64,000 nt of DNA from contig NZ_CP093366.1 in the NCBI RefSeq assembly GCF_023380265.1, positions 1,558,786 through 1,622,785 on the forward strand, read 5' to 3'. The notes below the pieces were generated by a model. That model was given only the letters and a program-made list of their open reading frames with translations, had not been told where the DNA came from and searched no databases. Both the position numbers and the translations under genes were made by a program. This stretch comes from Bombilactobacillus folatiphilus. Lineage in GTDB: Bacteria; Bacillota; Bacilli; Lactobacillales; Lactobacillaceae. Positions 19,585-29,405 of the stretch are shown here, piece by piece (the stretch's first letter is position 1; the number at the start of each line of letters is the position of its first letter).

Positions 19585-20492
19585 TTCGTGGACGCTTTCT
19601 GCCAAGCTAGCTGGACAGCTTGGGCAATCCGATCATCACTTTGTTGCAATAATTGATCTGCTTGTCTTTCATTGGTTTGGGTCAAAATCATGACAATTGC
19701 GGTTTTCGGACGTTGATGAGCAGCGTCAAAAGTTGTTTGAGCGGTGGCAGCGTCACAATCGGTAGCCCGTTGAATAATACGTTTTGCACGATCAATTAAT
19801 TTGGCATTAGTGGGCTGGACATCTACCATCAAATTACCATAAACCTTGCCTGCTTCAATCAAGGCCGTTGTCGAAATCATATTCAAAACTAATTTTTGCG
19901 CCGTTCCCGCCTTCATACGCGTCGAACCGGTCACCACTTCTGGTCCGGTGACCACCTCAATCGGAAAATCGGCGTGTTGGCTTAGCTCTGCTTCCGGATT
20001 ACAAGCCAGTGAGCCGGTCTGAGCACCGACTGAACGGGCATAATCCAAACCACCAATTACATAAGGCGTCCGCCCAGATGCAGCAATCCCCAAATAAAAA
20101 TCATGCGAACCAAAGTTGCGCGCCACTAAATCTTGTTTGCCTAATTCAACACTATCTTCAGCGCCTTCAACAGCCTGCAACATTGCTTGCTCTCCCCCCG
20201 CAATCAACGCTTGAAACATAGTAGGGGCTACACCATAAGTCGGCACCGTCTCAGCAGCATCGAGCACTGCCAAGCGCCCACTAGTTCCCGCGCCACCATA
20301 AAAGATATGCCCGCCTTGGCGCAAGCTAGCCCGAATTGCAGTGACCACGTTAGTAATTTGCATTAAAACAGCTTTTTGTCCAATGATTTGGGGGACAGTT
20401 TGATCTTCTTGATTAATCAGCGTCAAAATTTCTTGCGTGGATAATTCGTCAATATGTGTAGAATGGGGATTTTGTTGTTCAGTTGATTGCAT
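19581..20492 (-). CDS. murQ: N-acetylmuramic acid 6-phosphate etherase
   Basis: MurQ removes the lactyl ether of MurNAc-6-phosphate, giving GlcNAc-6-phosphate and D-lactate, a cytoplasmic step of peptidoglycan recycling. The 303-residue length is standard. The SIS fold is seen in GGHIFYGGAGTSGRLAVLDAAE, where the final Glu is the catalytic acid region; IAASGRTPYVIGGLDYA is the second sugar-phosphate loop and VVTGSTRMKAGTAQKLVLNM is the highly conserved MurQ signature. It is the first gene of murQ-murR-phosphatase-tag. No MurP PTS gene is in the window. Confidence 0.96.
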   Translation of the reverse strand: MQSTEQQNPHSTHIDELSTQEILTLINQEDQTVPQIIGQKAVLMQITNVVTAIRASLRQGGHIFYGGAGTSGRLAVLDAAETVPTYGVAPTMFQALIAGGEQAMLQAVEGAEDSVELGKQDLVARNFGSHDFYLGIAASGRTPYVIGGLDYARSVGAQTGSLACNPEAELSQHADFPIEVVTGPEVVTGSTRMKAGTAQKLVLNMISTTALIEAGKVYGNLMVDVQPTNAKLIDRAKRIIQRATDCDAATAQTTFDAAHQRPKTAIVMILTQTNERQADQLLQQSDDRIAQAVQLAWQKASTK

Positions 20493-20520
20493 CCCAGTTC
20501 ATCTACCTTTTCTGATTTTT

Positions 20521-20580
20521 TTGAAATTAAATTACATAAAAAATATAAAAAGTTGAAATTAAATTTCTTTAAGCTATAAT
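20521..20580 (+). promoter_or_regulatory. Kinase promoter with MurR-like repeat operators
   Basis: TTGAAATTAAATT occurs at 20521-20533 and 20553-20565; the second copy contains the palindrome GAAATTAAATTTC. TTGAAA (20553-20558), a 16-bp spacer and TATAAT (20575-20580) form a good sigma-A promoter for the kinase gene, so a repressor on the second repeat would cover the -35 box. The first copy faces murQ. Confidence 0.55.
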
Positions 20581-20631
20581 TTAACCATCATCACACCTGT
20601 TGTCAATCAAAAATTATCAGGAGGCAAAATT

Positions 20632-21519
20632 TTGAGTTACTTAATCGGCATCGACTGTGGCGGAACCCACATTATGGGACAATTGTGGCAAACCCAACCG
20701 GAAAAACTTTTAACAGAAGTGCCCGGCGAACCCGGCAATCTGACCTTAAATTATGACACCGCCGTCGCCAATCTTGAACATGTACTAGACGAGCTTTTAT
20801 CCACTTGTCCAGCAGCACCAGAGCAAATTCTAATCGGTCTGGCCGGCTTAGAAGCCAGTGGTCAAGCAACCAAACTGCAAAAACAGCTCGTAGCCCAATA
20901 TCATTTGCCTATTCAATTGGTCAGTGATGCCAAACTTGCTTTGCTGAATGGTCTTCAAGGACAAGATGGTATGTTGATTATTGCAGGTACGGGTTCCGTA
21001 ATTTATGCGCGGCAGCAAGGACATTTTTTCCGCAATGGCGGTTGGGGTTATATTCTAGGTGATGAAGGCAGCGCATTCGATATTGCCAAAACAGCTCTGC
21101 AACAAGTGCTGAAAGCTTACGATAATGACACCTTGAGCTCCTTAACACAACCGTTACTAACCAAATTGCAAGCTACTGATATTCAAGACGCTGTGCACAC
21201 TTTTTATAATCAAGATCGTACTCAAAATGCCCAATTGGCAATGACAGTGGCTAATCTAGCACAACAAAACAATCCAGAAGCCCAATATATTATTGAATTG
21301 TGTGCCAAAAAATTAAGTCAACAAGCCTTGAATTTATTACACCACCATCAAATGACTTTGCCTACCAAAATCGTTTTATCTGGTTCAGTATTACTCAATA
21401 ATCAAGCATTTCAAACTGCTTTGAAACAAAGCATTCAATCGCAAATTTCTGCTATCGACTTCTTACCCGTTAGTCATAATAATGCCCACGGTGTGCTGTA
21501 TTGGCATTATTGGCAATAA
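20632..21519 (+). CDS. BadF/BadG-type amino-sugar kinase (GlcNAc or MurNAc kinase)
   Basis: This 295-residue ASKHA-fold kinase starts with TTG after CAGGAGGCAAAATT. Motifs are LIGIDCGGTHIMG (phosphate 1), LIIAGTGSVIYARQ (phosphate 2), GGWGYILGDEGSAFDIA (the family hallmark) and IVLSGSVLLNN (adenosine). Relatives are N-acetylglucosamine kinases and the clostridial MurK, which phosphorylates both MurNAc and GlcNAc. Divergent placement against murQ, with shared operator-like repeats, suggests it makes MurNAc-6-phosphate or GlcNAc-6-phosphate from free sugars. Which of the two is the true substrate cannot be seen. Confidence 0.87.
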   Translation: MSYLIGIDCGGTHIMGQLWQTQPEKLLTEVPGEPGNLTLNYDTAVANLEHVLDELLSTCPAAPEQILIGLAGLEASGQATKLQKQLVAQYHLPIQLVSDAKLALLNGLQGQDGMLIIAGTGSVIYARQQGHFFRNGGWGYILGDEGSAFDIAKTALQQVLKAYDNDTLSSLTQPLLTKLQATDIQDAVHTFYNQDRTQNAQLAMTVANLAQQNNPEAQYIIELCAKKLSQQALNLLHHHQMTLPTKIVLSGSVLLNNQAFQTALKQSIQSQISAIDFLPVSHNNAHGVLYWHYWQ

Positions 21520-21564
21520 AAAAAGTTTTGCCGTCTACTTTTCAATAGATGACAAAACTTTTTT
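21518..21564. terminator. Bidirectional terminator between kinase and scrK
   Basis: AAAAAAAGTTTTGCCGTCTA and TAGATGACAAAACTTTTTT form a long stem between the converging genes. Confidence 0.88.
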
Positions 21565-22438
21565 ATTCACTTTGAACGCGATAAGCCAAAGCAAAGTTGC
21601 CTAAAGTGGCTGAACCATTATTTTTCACCCGCGGCATGGTGAGATATTGATCTAACGCCGGAACTTGCACATAGCCACCTAACAGTTGATTAAATTGGGC
21701 ACGAACTTTTGTCAAAAAGTCTTCACTAATCACACCGCCACCAAAAACAATATTATCTGGACGCAAAATCATTGTTTGTTGAATCGCCGCTTGTGCTAAA
21801 TAATAAGCCATAATATCCCAAACTTGATGATCGTGCGAAACATCTTGACCTTTAACACCTAAGCGCGCTTCAAACGTTGGTCCAGACACCAACCCTTCCA
21901 AACAATCATTATGAAATGGACAGATACCCGCAAAATCCAAATCCGCAGGATGGCGTTTGACAAAAGTGTGACCCATTTCCGGATGACCGATCCCTTGCAA
22001 GATTTGACCATTAATCACCGCGCCACCACCAACGCCGGTGCCGACTGTGTAATAGACCAAAGAATTGATTTTTTCATTGAATAGTTGCGACGTGACATAC
22101 TCGCCATAAGCCGAACCATTCACATCTGTCGTAAAATAAATCGGCAATTGCAATGCTTGTTTCAGCGGACCAATCAAATCCACGTGACTCCAGTTGGCCT
22201 TGGGCGTATCGGTAATATAGCCATAATATTGATTATTTTTTTGCAATTCAATTGGACCAAACGAAGCTACCGACAACGCGGTCAATTCAGGAAATTTTTG
22301 AAAATATGTAATTGCCTGTTGAATTGTCGTTTCTGGATCCGTGGTAGGAAATTGGATCTGATCTAAGACCCGATAGTCTTCATTGCCAACTGCACAAACG
22401 AACTTTGTGCCACCAGCTTCAATACTTCCTAATAACAT
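21563..22438 (-). CDS. scrK: Fructokinase, ROK family
   Basis: The 291-residue enzyme phosphorylates fructose to fructose-6-phosphate. The ATP loop is GSIEAGGTKFVCAVG, and the ROK zinc cluster appears as His and Cys residues in VKRHPADLDFAGICPFHNDCLEG. GVGGGAVINGQILQG and the catalytic Asp segment FTTDVNGSAYGEY are also typical. The start follows CGAAAGGGAGAGTTGAAAA. A cre-like site overlaps its presumed promoter. It is monocistronic here and is not beside a sucrose PTS, so it may serve free fructose from several sources. Confidence 0.93.
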   Translation of the reverse strand: MLLGSIEAGGTKFVCAVGNEDYRVLDQIQFPTTDPETTIQQAITYFQKFPELTALSVASFGPIELQKNNQYYGYITDTPKANWSHVDLIGPLKQALQLPIYFTTDVNGSAYGEYVTSQLFNEKINSLVYYTVGTGVGGGAVINGQILQGIGHPEMGHTFVKRHPADLDFAGICPFHNDCLEGLVSGPTFEARLGVKGQDVSHDHQVWDIMAYYLAQAAIQQTMILRPDNIVFGGGVISEDFLTKVRAQFNQLLGGYVQVPALDQYLTMPRVKNNGSATLGNFALAYRVQSE

Positions 22439-22472
22439 TTTTCAACTCTCCCTTTCGCAAATATCATACCTT

Positions 22473-22489
22473 ATTCAAACGCTTTCAAT
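22473..22489 (-). promoter_or_regulatory. cre-like site in the scrK promoter
   Basis: On the minus strand TTGAAAGCGTTTGAA has one mismatch to the CcpA consensus. It lies between TTGATT and TATGAT hexamers spaced 18 bp apart, so bound CcpA would block RNA polymerase. Confidence 0.6.
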
Positions 22490-22592
22490 CAATAACTTTC
22501 TGACATTATAGAACCTTCATAAAAAACGCTTTATTGCTTAACCTTGTGTTAAACTTAATTACATAAAAGTTTGGCAAAGGAGTCCTTAATTA

Positions 22593-25035
<2,443 letters not shown>

Positions 25036-25048
25036 AATAATTACAATT

Positions 25049-25081
25049 AAAAGAGCAAACTGATAATCAGTTTGCTCTTTT
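25049..25081. terminator. Terminator after ldhD
   Basis: AAAAGAGCAAACTGA pairs with TCAGTTTGCTCTTTT, a perfect 15-bp stem with a 3-base loop and a short T-run. Confidence 0.9.
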
Positions 25082-25122
25082 AATTTTGGCAACTTCAAGT
25101 TCACCAATCAACACTATCCATG

Positions 25123-25544
25123 TCAGTGTCCCTTCTTTTTTTCTTTCCTCTTCTCTTGTTTTAATTGAAACTTTTTCTCTTTTTGCAGCTCTTTATTTTC
25201 CTTAGTCCTTTTTTTTCGTGCTAATTTCGCCTTTTCCCTATTTTCCTGCATCGTTACCTGTACTTTTGTTGAGAGTACCGGTTTTCTTTTTTCTTTATTA
25301 ATCTTACGTTGCATTTTTTTCGGGTTTAACCTTTTTTCAGGTTTTGCTTGGACCAAAAAAGCATTATCGCTGGCTATCTTTAAATCGTTTTTCTTAATCA
25401 AGGCTTGAAGTTTGCAATTCACAAACACTTCGACCTCTTTGTCTTTAGGCTCTGGACCAAAAACATACTTAACGACTCGATAATCGCCCTTTAAACCTTC
25501 ATATTCTATCAGTCCGCACCAATAAAATAAACGGTTAGTTTCAT
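25123..25544 (-). pseudogene. yjdF: yjdF-family gene interrupted by a frameshift near its start
   Basis: ATG 25544 has an excellent ribosome site (TAAGGAGGGGAACGTA) and begins MKLTVYFIGAD, the normal YjdF start, but stops at once. In another frame from about 25515 the rest of the protein follows: GLIEYEGLKGDYRVVKYVFG, then PEPKDKEVEVFV, and a long lysine-rich tail ending RKEKKKGH, all typical of YjdF. With one extra base the gene would encode about 140 residues. Compared with the family, the lost part corresponds to a Q-F-W-like segment after the first IG, so a short deletion is likely. Without it, translation could only restart at a GTG (25428) with no ribosome site. The function of YjdF is unknown; it is controlled by the azaaromatic-responsive yjdF riboswitch. 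Confidence 0.75.
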
Positions 25545-25549
25545 TACGT

Positions 25550-25665
25550 TCCCCTCCTTAAAAATAAGGAAATGGACAACCCGAGGGGGCAGGTTACTGA
25601 CATAACTTTTATGTTTATGGACTACCAACCATAATGTGTTTTTATTCCTGAAGTAATTATACTTC
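25550..25665 (-). ncRNA. Probable yjdF riboswitch (azaaromatic-compound sensor)
   Basis: A leader of about 110 nt separates a TATAAT box (minus strand, 25656-25661) from the yjdF ribosome site. It holds GTAACCTGCCCCC, then CGGGTTGTCC just before the Shine-Dalgarno region, and paired GGTTGGTAGTCC segments, as I recall for the yjdF RNA motif. The assignment rests on the downstream gene and partial motif memory; a covariance-model search would settle it. Known members bind aromatic heterocycles and switch translation on. Confidence 0.65.
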
Positions 25666-25738
25666 AAAAATAGGTAATGAGTAGACAATTACCAATAACT
25701 CGAAGTTTGGCGTTGGTTAAGATTCTCATTTAAATCTT

Positions 25739-26467
25739 TTAGAAACTATTATTATTAGTCAATACTGGCATCAAAATGACATAACCAACGATTAAGTAAA
25801 AGATTGACACAACAATGGCACTGCCAAACGAAGCATTATTACCATTTTGCATCCCCCAAACAATAGTAACCAAATAGTCTAAGCCAAAATGACATAACAT
25901 AGGAAATAGTAAATTATTGGTTCTAACAAAAATACTAGCAAACACAAAGCCCATGGCCGTCGTCTGCAAAACTTGGATTATTGTTGCCGAAAAACTTTGC
26001 GAGTATAGATTCAGAAAATGCTCCGAACCAAACAAGATACTGGAAATGATCATCGGCAATAAAATACGTCCGTTCTGCTTTTTGAAATGATCAAATAATT
26101 CAAATAGGGTCAACAGCACAACTCCTCGAAAAAGATACTCTTCAGTTATACCAGCCATCAAACCGATAGCAATAGCATTCCAAAAATTCTTGATATTCAT
26201 CAAACCCATAATAATTAAAATTCCAGCAACAACTAAAATGCTTTTTCGTTGATCCTTGTTGAGTTTCAGAGAAATAGGCATTTTTCGTTTTGTCAACCAA
26301 TTATTCAACAGAATCAGTAAGCAAAAGAATAAAGACTTATCTAAAAATAAAAACAGTACGCTATTATTTTCATGAATGTATCTCGAAAAATTCACCATAC
26401 AAAATTCAAATAAAACTTCCATAACCAGTAATAATAAAAGTCTATTTGCCAATTTTTTATGACTCAT
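25739..26467 (-). CDS. CPBP family intramembrane glutamic endopeptidase
   Basis: The 242-residue protein has about seven hydrophobic helices. The three CPBP/Abi motifs are present: EEYLFRGVVLL (motif 1, with the catalytic glutamates and arginine), FGSEHF (motif 2) and CHFGLDYL (motif 3, metal or catalytic His). Homologues in lactic acid bacteria act as bacteriocin-immunity or signal-processing proteases, and eukaryotic relatives process CAAX proteins. No bacteriocin precursor is visible nearby. Start ATG 26467 follows a weak AGGAGAATGTACGT ribosome site. It is transcribed alone, upstream of yjdF. Confidence 0.88.
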   Translation of the reverse strand: MSHKKLANRLLLLLVMEVLFEFCMVNFSRYIHENNSVLFLFLDKSLFFCLLILLNNWLTKRKMPISLKLNKDQRKSILVVAGILIIMGLMNIKNFWNAIAIGLMAGITEEYLFRGVVLLTLFELFDHFKKQNGRILLPMIISSILFGSEHFLNLYSQSFSATIIQVLQTTAMGFVFASIFVRTNNLLFPMLCHFGLDYLVTIVWGMQNGNNASFGSAIVVSIFYLIVGYVILMPVLTNNNSF

Positions 26468-26636
26468 ACGTACATTCTCCTAAATATAATAAAATTTCAA
26501 AAATACTCAATCTATTTTACTTTAATAAAAGTATATAATATGGTAAGTGGTTATCTATGGGAAAAATAGTAACCATGTTTAATATGACAGATGACAAGTT
26601 TAACTTTTATATCATGCTTTTATCTAATCTCATAAC

Positions 26637-26672
26637 TAAAAAAGACTCCCATGAGCTTAACAATGGGAGTCT
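26637..26672 (-). terminator. Terminator after the 50-residue protein gene
   Basis: On the minus strand AGACTCCCAT and ATGGGAGTCT form a perfect 10-bp stem followed by six Ts, 14 bp past the stop codon. Confidence 0.88.
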
Positions 26673-26686
26673 ATTTATTTAATCAA

Positions 26687-26839
26687 TTATTTTGTAGCGA
26701 GTTTACTTTCTTTTTTCATTTCATCCAAACCGTTACGCAAGAAAGCTAGAACTGCTTCATGCTGTTGACGACGTTTTGAAGAATTTAATTTGGAGACTGG
26801 GCGGCGACGTCCGGTCACACCTTTATGTGTATTAGCCAT
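26687..26839 (-). CDS. Small basic protein of unknown function (50 residues)
   Basis: An ORF of 50 codons starts at an ATG preceded by a very strong GGGAGGAGGATTACG ribosome site and ends just before a perfect terminator, so it is a real expressed gene. The sequence starts MANTHKGVTGRRRPVSKLN, then SSKRRQQHEAVLAFLRNGLDEMKKE. The N-terminal half is basic and probably disordered, while the second half (about 22-45) predicts an amphipathic helix. I do not recognise the family. The basic tail suggests nucleic acid or ribosome binding, but that is only a guess. Confidence 0.75.
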   Translation of the reverse strand: MANTHKGVTGRRRPVSKLNSSKRRQQHEAVLAFLRNGLDEMKKESKLATK

Positions 26840-26931
26840 CGTAATCCTCCTCCCTGTTTGAAAATCAATTTAATCTAACTATTTCATTTTACGGAAAAAA
26901 CGTTCCAGATTCAAGTCATAATTGCAAATCT

Positions 26932-27792
26932 TTACTGACCGTTATTATTCACCCGCCGAACCGCGTCAGCTCTAACCAATTGATTCTGACCAATCTGATA
27001 AAACGGTTGATTATTGACCATCAAAAAACGATTCGTATACCACGCACTTTGCGCCGGTAACACGCGGCTTAAAATCGGCTGACCAGCCGCATCATACAAA
27101 ACTGTATTTTGTTGAACCTGTACAACACCATCTAAATCATAAACTTGCGGATTATTTTCCCATTGTGGATAACTGAACCAATCCTCTTGACCCGCCAGAT
27201 CATAGTGACTAGGATAGCGCAGCTCATCTAATCCCTGTTTTTTCGTATATTGATAATAATCTTGCGCTGTTTGCTGTTGAGCAGCTGTCCACCTTTGGGA
27301 ATTTGGTGTCCAAAAAGTTTGCACAATATACAGTGTCCCACTTGTACTTTTGGCAATGCCCAAACCTACATCTGTATACAACGGATTCAACATATTTTTA
27401 CGGTGTCCAAAATCCGGATTACCGTAATCATCGTATAAAAAAGCCGTCGCGTTCACCACATTTTGCCACAAATTGCCCGTATCCAAAATCCGAACCAAAT
27501 TCTCACCTGAATACATATCCGGATAAATCTCGCCCCAATGTCCATCATGACTCAAACTATGTTCTTGCATCAACTGTTCGACCCGCTCTTGCGAAAAAGT
27601 ATTTAACTGCGAATTCATTTGTAAAGTAGCCAATTGATTTTGGGAACGTAAGCGATTCAATTCTTGTGTTAGAGCTGCTTGATACGAGGCAGTATCCACG
27701 GCTGCCGTCACTTGCTGCGCCATGAATCCGCCCACCACAAATAAGCCACAACTCACAACCAACAACTGAAACCATTTTTGGCAAGCACGCAT
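26932..27792 (-). CDS. Secreted CAP-domain protein with C-terminal SLAP-like surface domain
   Basis: ATG 27792 follows TACGGGAGGTCAGTC and gives 286 residues. A signal peptide (about 1-32, basic start then LLVVSCGLFVVGGFMA and AQQVTAA) leads to a CAP/SCP domain (about 40-170) with HSLSHDG, SGENLV and YDDYGNPDFGHRKNML, the conserved CAP histidine and glutamate sites. The last 70 residues (VYDLDGVVQVQQNTVLYDAA, a W-x-T-N-R motif, FYQIGQNQLVRADAVRRV) match the S-layer-type SLAP repeat of lactobacilli, which binds the cell wall. It is divergent from the MarR gene. The role of bacterial CAP proteins is unclear. Confidence 0.87.
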   Translation of the reverse strand: MRACQKWFQLLVVSCGLFVVGGFMAQQVTAAVDTASYQAALTQELNRLRSQNQLATLQMNSQLNTFSQERVEQLMQEHSLSHDGHWGEIYPDMYSGENLVRILDTGNLWQNVVNATAFLYDDYGNPDFGHRKNMLNPLYTDVGLGIAKSTSGTLYIVQTFWTPNSQRWTAAQQQTAQDYYQYTKKQGLDELRYPSHYDLAGQEDWFSYPQWENNPQVYDLDGVVQVQQNTVLYDAAGQPILSRVLPAQSAWYTNRFLMVNNQPFYQIGQNQLVRADAVRRVNNNGQ

Positions 27793-27824
27793 GACTGACC
27801 TCCCGTACATATCCTTCTTAATTA

Positions 27825-27883
27825 ATTATACTCTAAAAAATTTGTTGGCAATCAATCAATGTTTCATAAATTCATTGATTGAT
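27825..27883. promoter_or_regulatory. Divergent promoter with MarR-type operator palindrome
   Basis: ATCAATCAATG (27851-27861) and CATTGATTGAT (27873-27883) are perfect inverted arms around an 11-bp centre. On the minus strand TATAAT (27825-27830) serves the CAP gene. The palindrome lies 50 bp before the MarR start and is the likely autoregulatory operator. Confidence 0.55.
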
Positions 27884-27932
27884 GAATTTCCTACATTAAT
27901 ATGCTAAATTATTATTAGGAGGTGTTGCGTGT

Positions 27933-28379
27933 TTGACTGAAAACATCATGCACTTAATCAAAATTGTTTCAAACCAATTATCCCGTCAAATTAACCATTT
28001 TGCGAAGCAATTTGGTTTAACGGGGATTCAAATTCAAATTATTGATTACTTGAATCATTTACCACAAAATCAATTTGTTTATCAACGTGATATTGAGCGC
28101 GAATTCAATATTCGTCGTTCAACAGCTACAAGTGTTTTACAGAAAATGGAAGAAAACCAATTGATTGTACGTAATGTTTCCCCGTCGGATTCCCGTTTAA
28201 AAATTGTATCCGTTTTGCCAAAAGCGGAGGCATTACAACCACAAATTAGTGCTTTCTTGGAACGGAGTAATCGTGAAATTTTAGATAACTTAAGTTCACT
28301 GCAACGCCGATCATTTATTAAAGCACTTGAGAAAATTCCACTCAAATTAAAACAACCTGAAACCTTGGAGGATGAATAA
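27933..28379 (+). CDS. MarR-family transcriptional regulator
   Basis: The 148-residue protein has a winged helix-turn-helix of MarR type: VYQRDIEREFNIRRSTATSVLQKMEENQLIVRNVSPSDSRLKIVSV, with the usual D-x-R in the wing. The start is TTG 27933, 9 bp after AGGAGG. The gene ends with TAATG, overlapping the nucleoside hydrolase start, so the two are co-translated. It probably represses itself and the hydrolase, and perhaps the divergent CAP gene, through the palindrome upstream. The inducer is unknown. Confidence 0.9.
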   Translation: MTENIMHLIKIVSNQLSRQINHFAKQFGLTGIQIQIIDYLNHLPQNQFVYQRDIEREFNIRRSTATSVLQKMEENQLIVRNVSPSDSRLKIVSVLPKAEALQPQISAFLERSNREILDNLSSLQRRSFIKALEKIPLKLKQPETLEDE

Positions 28380-29320
28380 TGCTTGAAAATATCGTGTTCG
28401 ATTGTGATCCCGGTAGTGATGATTCAATCGCTATTTTAGAAATATTTGCACATCCTGAACAGTTTAATGTTTTAGGACTCACGACGGTGGGCGGTAATCA
28501 AGTTTTGAGCAATGTTACGCGCAATTTGCAACATATGTTGTGGTTTCTCAAGCAAACAACGCCCATTGCTTCAGGACAAGCCACACCAATCATCAAAAAT
28601 CTTAAAAATGCATCTGAATTTCATGGCGAAAATGGTCTTGCCGGACCAACTTTTCCTACCGAAGCCGATAATTATCCGATTACTAGTGACAACGGGATTA
28701 CCTTTTTACATCAAATCATTGCTCAAAATGAACAACCAACTACAATTGTGGCTACCGCACCTTTAACAAATATCGCGTTATTGTTGAAAGTTTTTCCGCA
28801 AGATCGTGCCAAAATTAAGCAAATTGTGATTATGGGTGGAAGCTTGAGCGGCGGAAACGTAACCGCCGAGGCCGAGTTCAATTTTTATGTGGATCCTGAC
28901 GCCGCCGATATTGTGCTCCATTCCCAAATTCCAATTGTTCTTTGCGGTTTGGATGTCACCAATCAAACTGGTTTGACCGATGATGAAATCGCCACCTTAA
29001 ATAACCAGGGACCTGCTAGTCAATTGGCTTACGAAATTCTCATTCCTTATGCCAAAGCTGAGCAGGAACAACATGGTTTTACAATTGCTCCGATCCATGA
29101 TTTAACCACGGTGACCTATCTATTAGACCCCACCATTTTCACCGGCCAAAAATTTGCTCTGCGCGTGGATAATAGTTGGGACGATTTACGTGGTAAAGTG
29201 CAGATTGATCATGATCCTGCAGCTATCAAAAATGTTTTGGTCTTACAGAATGTTCAACGAAAGTCAGCTGCTCAATTACTGCAAGCTGCCCTCCAAAAAT
29301 TAGATCAAGATTTAAGATAA
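28379..29320 (+). CDS. Nucleoside hydrolase, IunH/RihC family
   Basis: The 313-residue enzyme splits ribonucleosides into base and ribose. The calcium-binding N-terminal cluster appears as VFDCDPGSDDSIAI; a canonical nucleoside hydrolase reads DxDxGxDD, so residue 6 is Cys-Asp-Pro in register. VIMGGSLSGGNVTAEAEFNFYVDPDAA is the middle conserved block and APIHDLTTV carries the C-terminal calcium-binding Asp and catalytic His region. Translational coupling to a MarR regulator is unusual for this family and suggests induction by a small molecule. A terminator follows within 10 bp. Confidence 0.93.
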   Translation: MLENIVFDCDPGSDDSIAILEIFAHPEQFNVLGLTTVGGNQVLSNVTRNLQHMLWFLKQTTPIASGQATPIIKNLKNASEFHGENGLAGPTFPTEADNYPITSDNGITFLHQIIAQNEQPTTIVATAPLTNIALLLKVFPQDRAKIKQIVIMGGSLSGGNVTAEAEFNFYVDPDAADIVLHSQIPIVLCGLDVTNQTGLTDDEIATLNNQGPASQLAYEILIPYAKAEQEQHGFTIAPIHDLTTVTYLLDPTIFTGQKFALRVDNSWDDLRGKVQIDHDPAAIKNVLVLQNVQRKSAAQLLQAALQKLDQDLR

Positions 29321-29329
29321 ATCTTCCCT

Positions 29330-29366
29330 AATAGTCAAGCCACCTCGGTTTGACTATTTTTTTGCT
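29330..29366 (+). terminator. Terminator after the nucleoside hydrolase gene
   Basis: AATAGTCAAGCC and GGTTTGACTATT pair around a 5-base loop and run into seven Ts. Confidence 0.85.
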
Positions 29367-29405
29367 TAGATTATAATGATTCTAAACTAGGAAGAAGGAA
29401 TAAAC

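Noticed and set aside
25123..25428. A 101-residue lysine-rich protein as an independent gene
   Set aside because: Its GTG start has no ribosome site and homology-like sequence continues upstream in the same frame; it is the rest of the yjdF gene.
26557..26682. A 41-codon plus-strand frame between the CPBP gene and the small basic protein gene
   Set aside because: No Shine-Dalgarno sequence, composition like the surrounding AT-rich DNA, and it runs through the terminator hairpin of the opposite strand.
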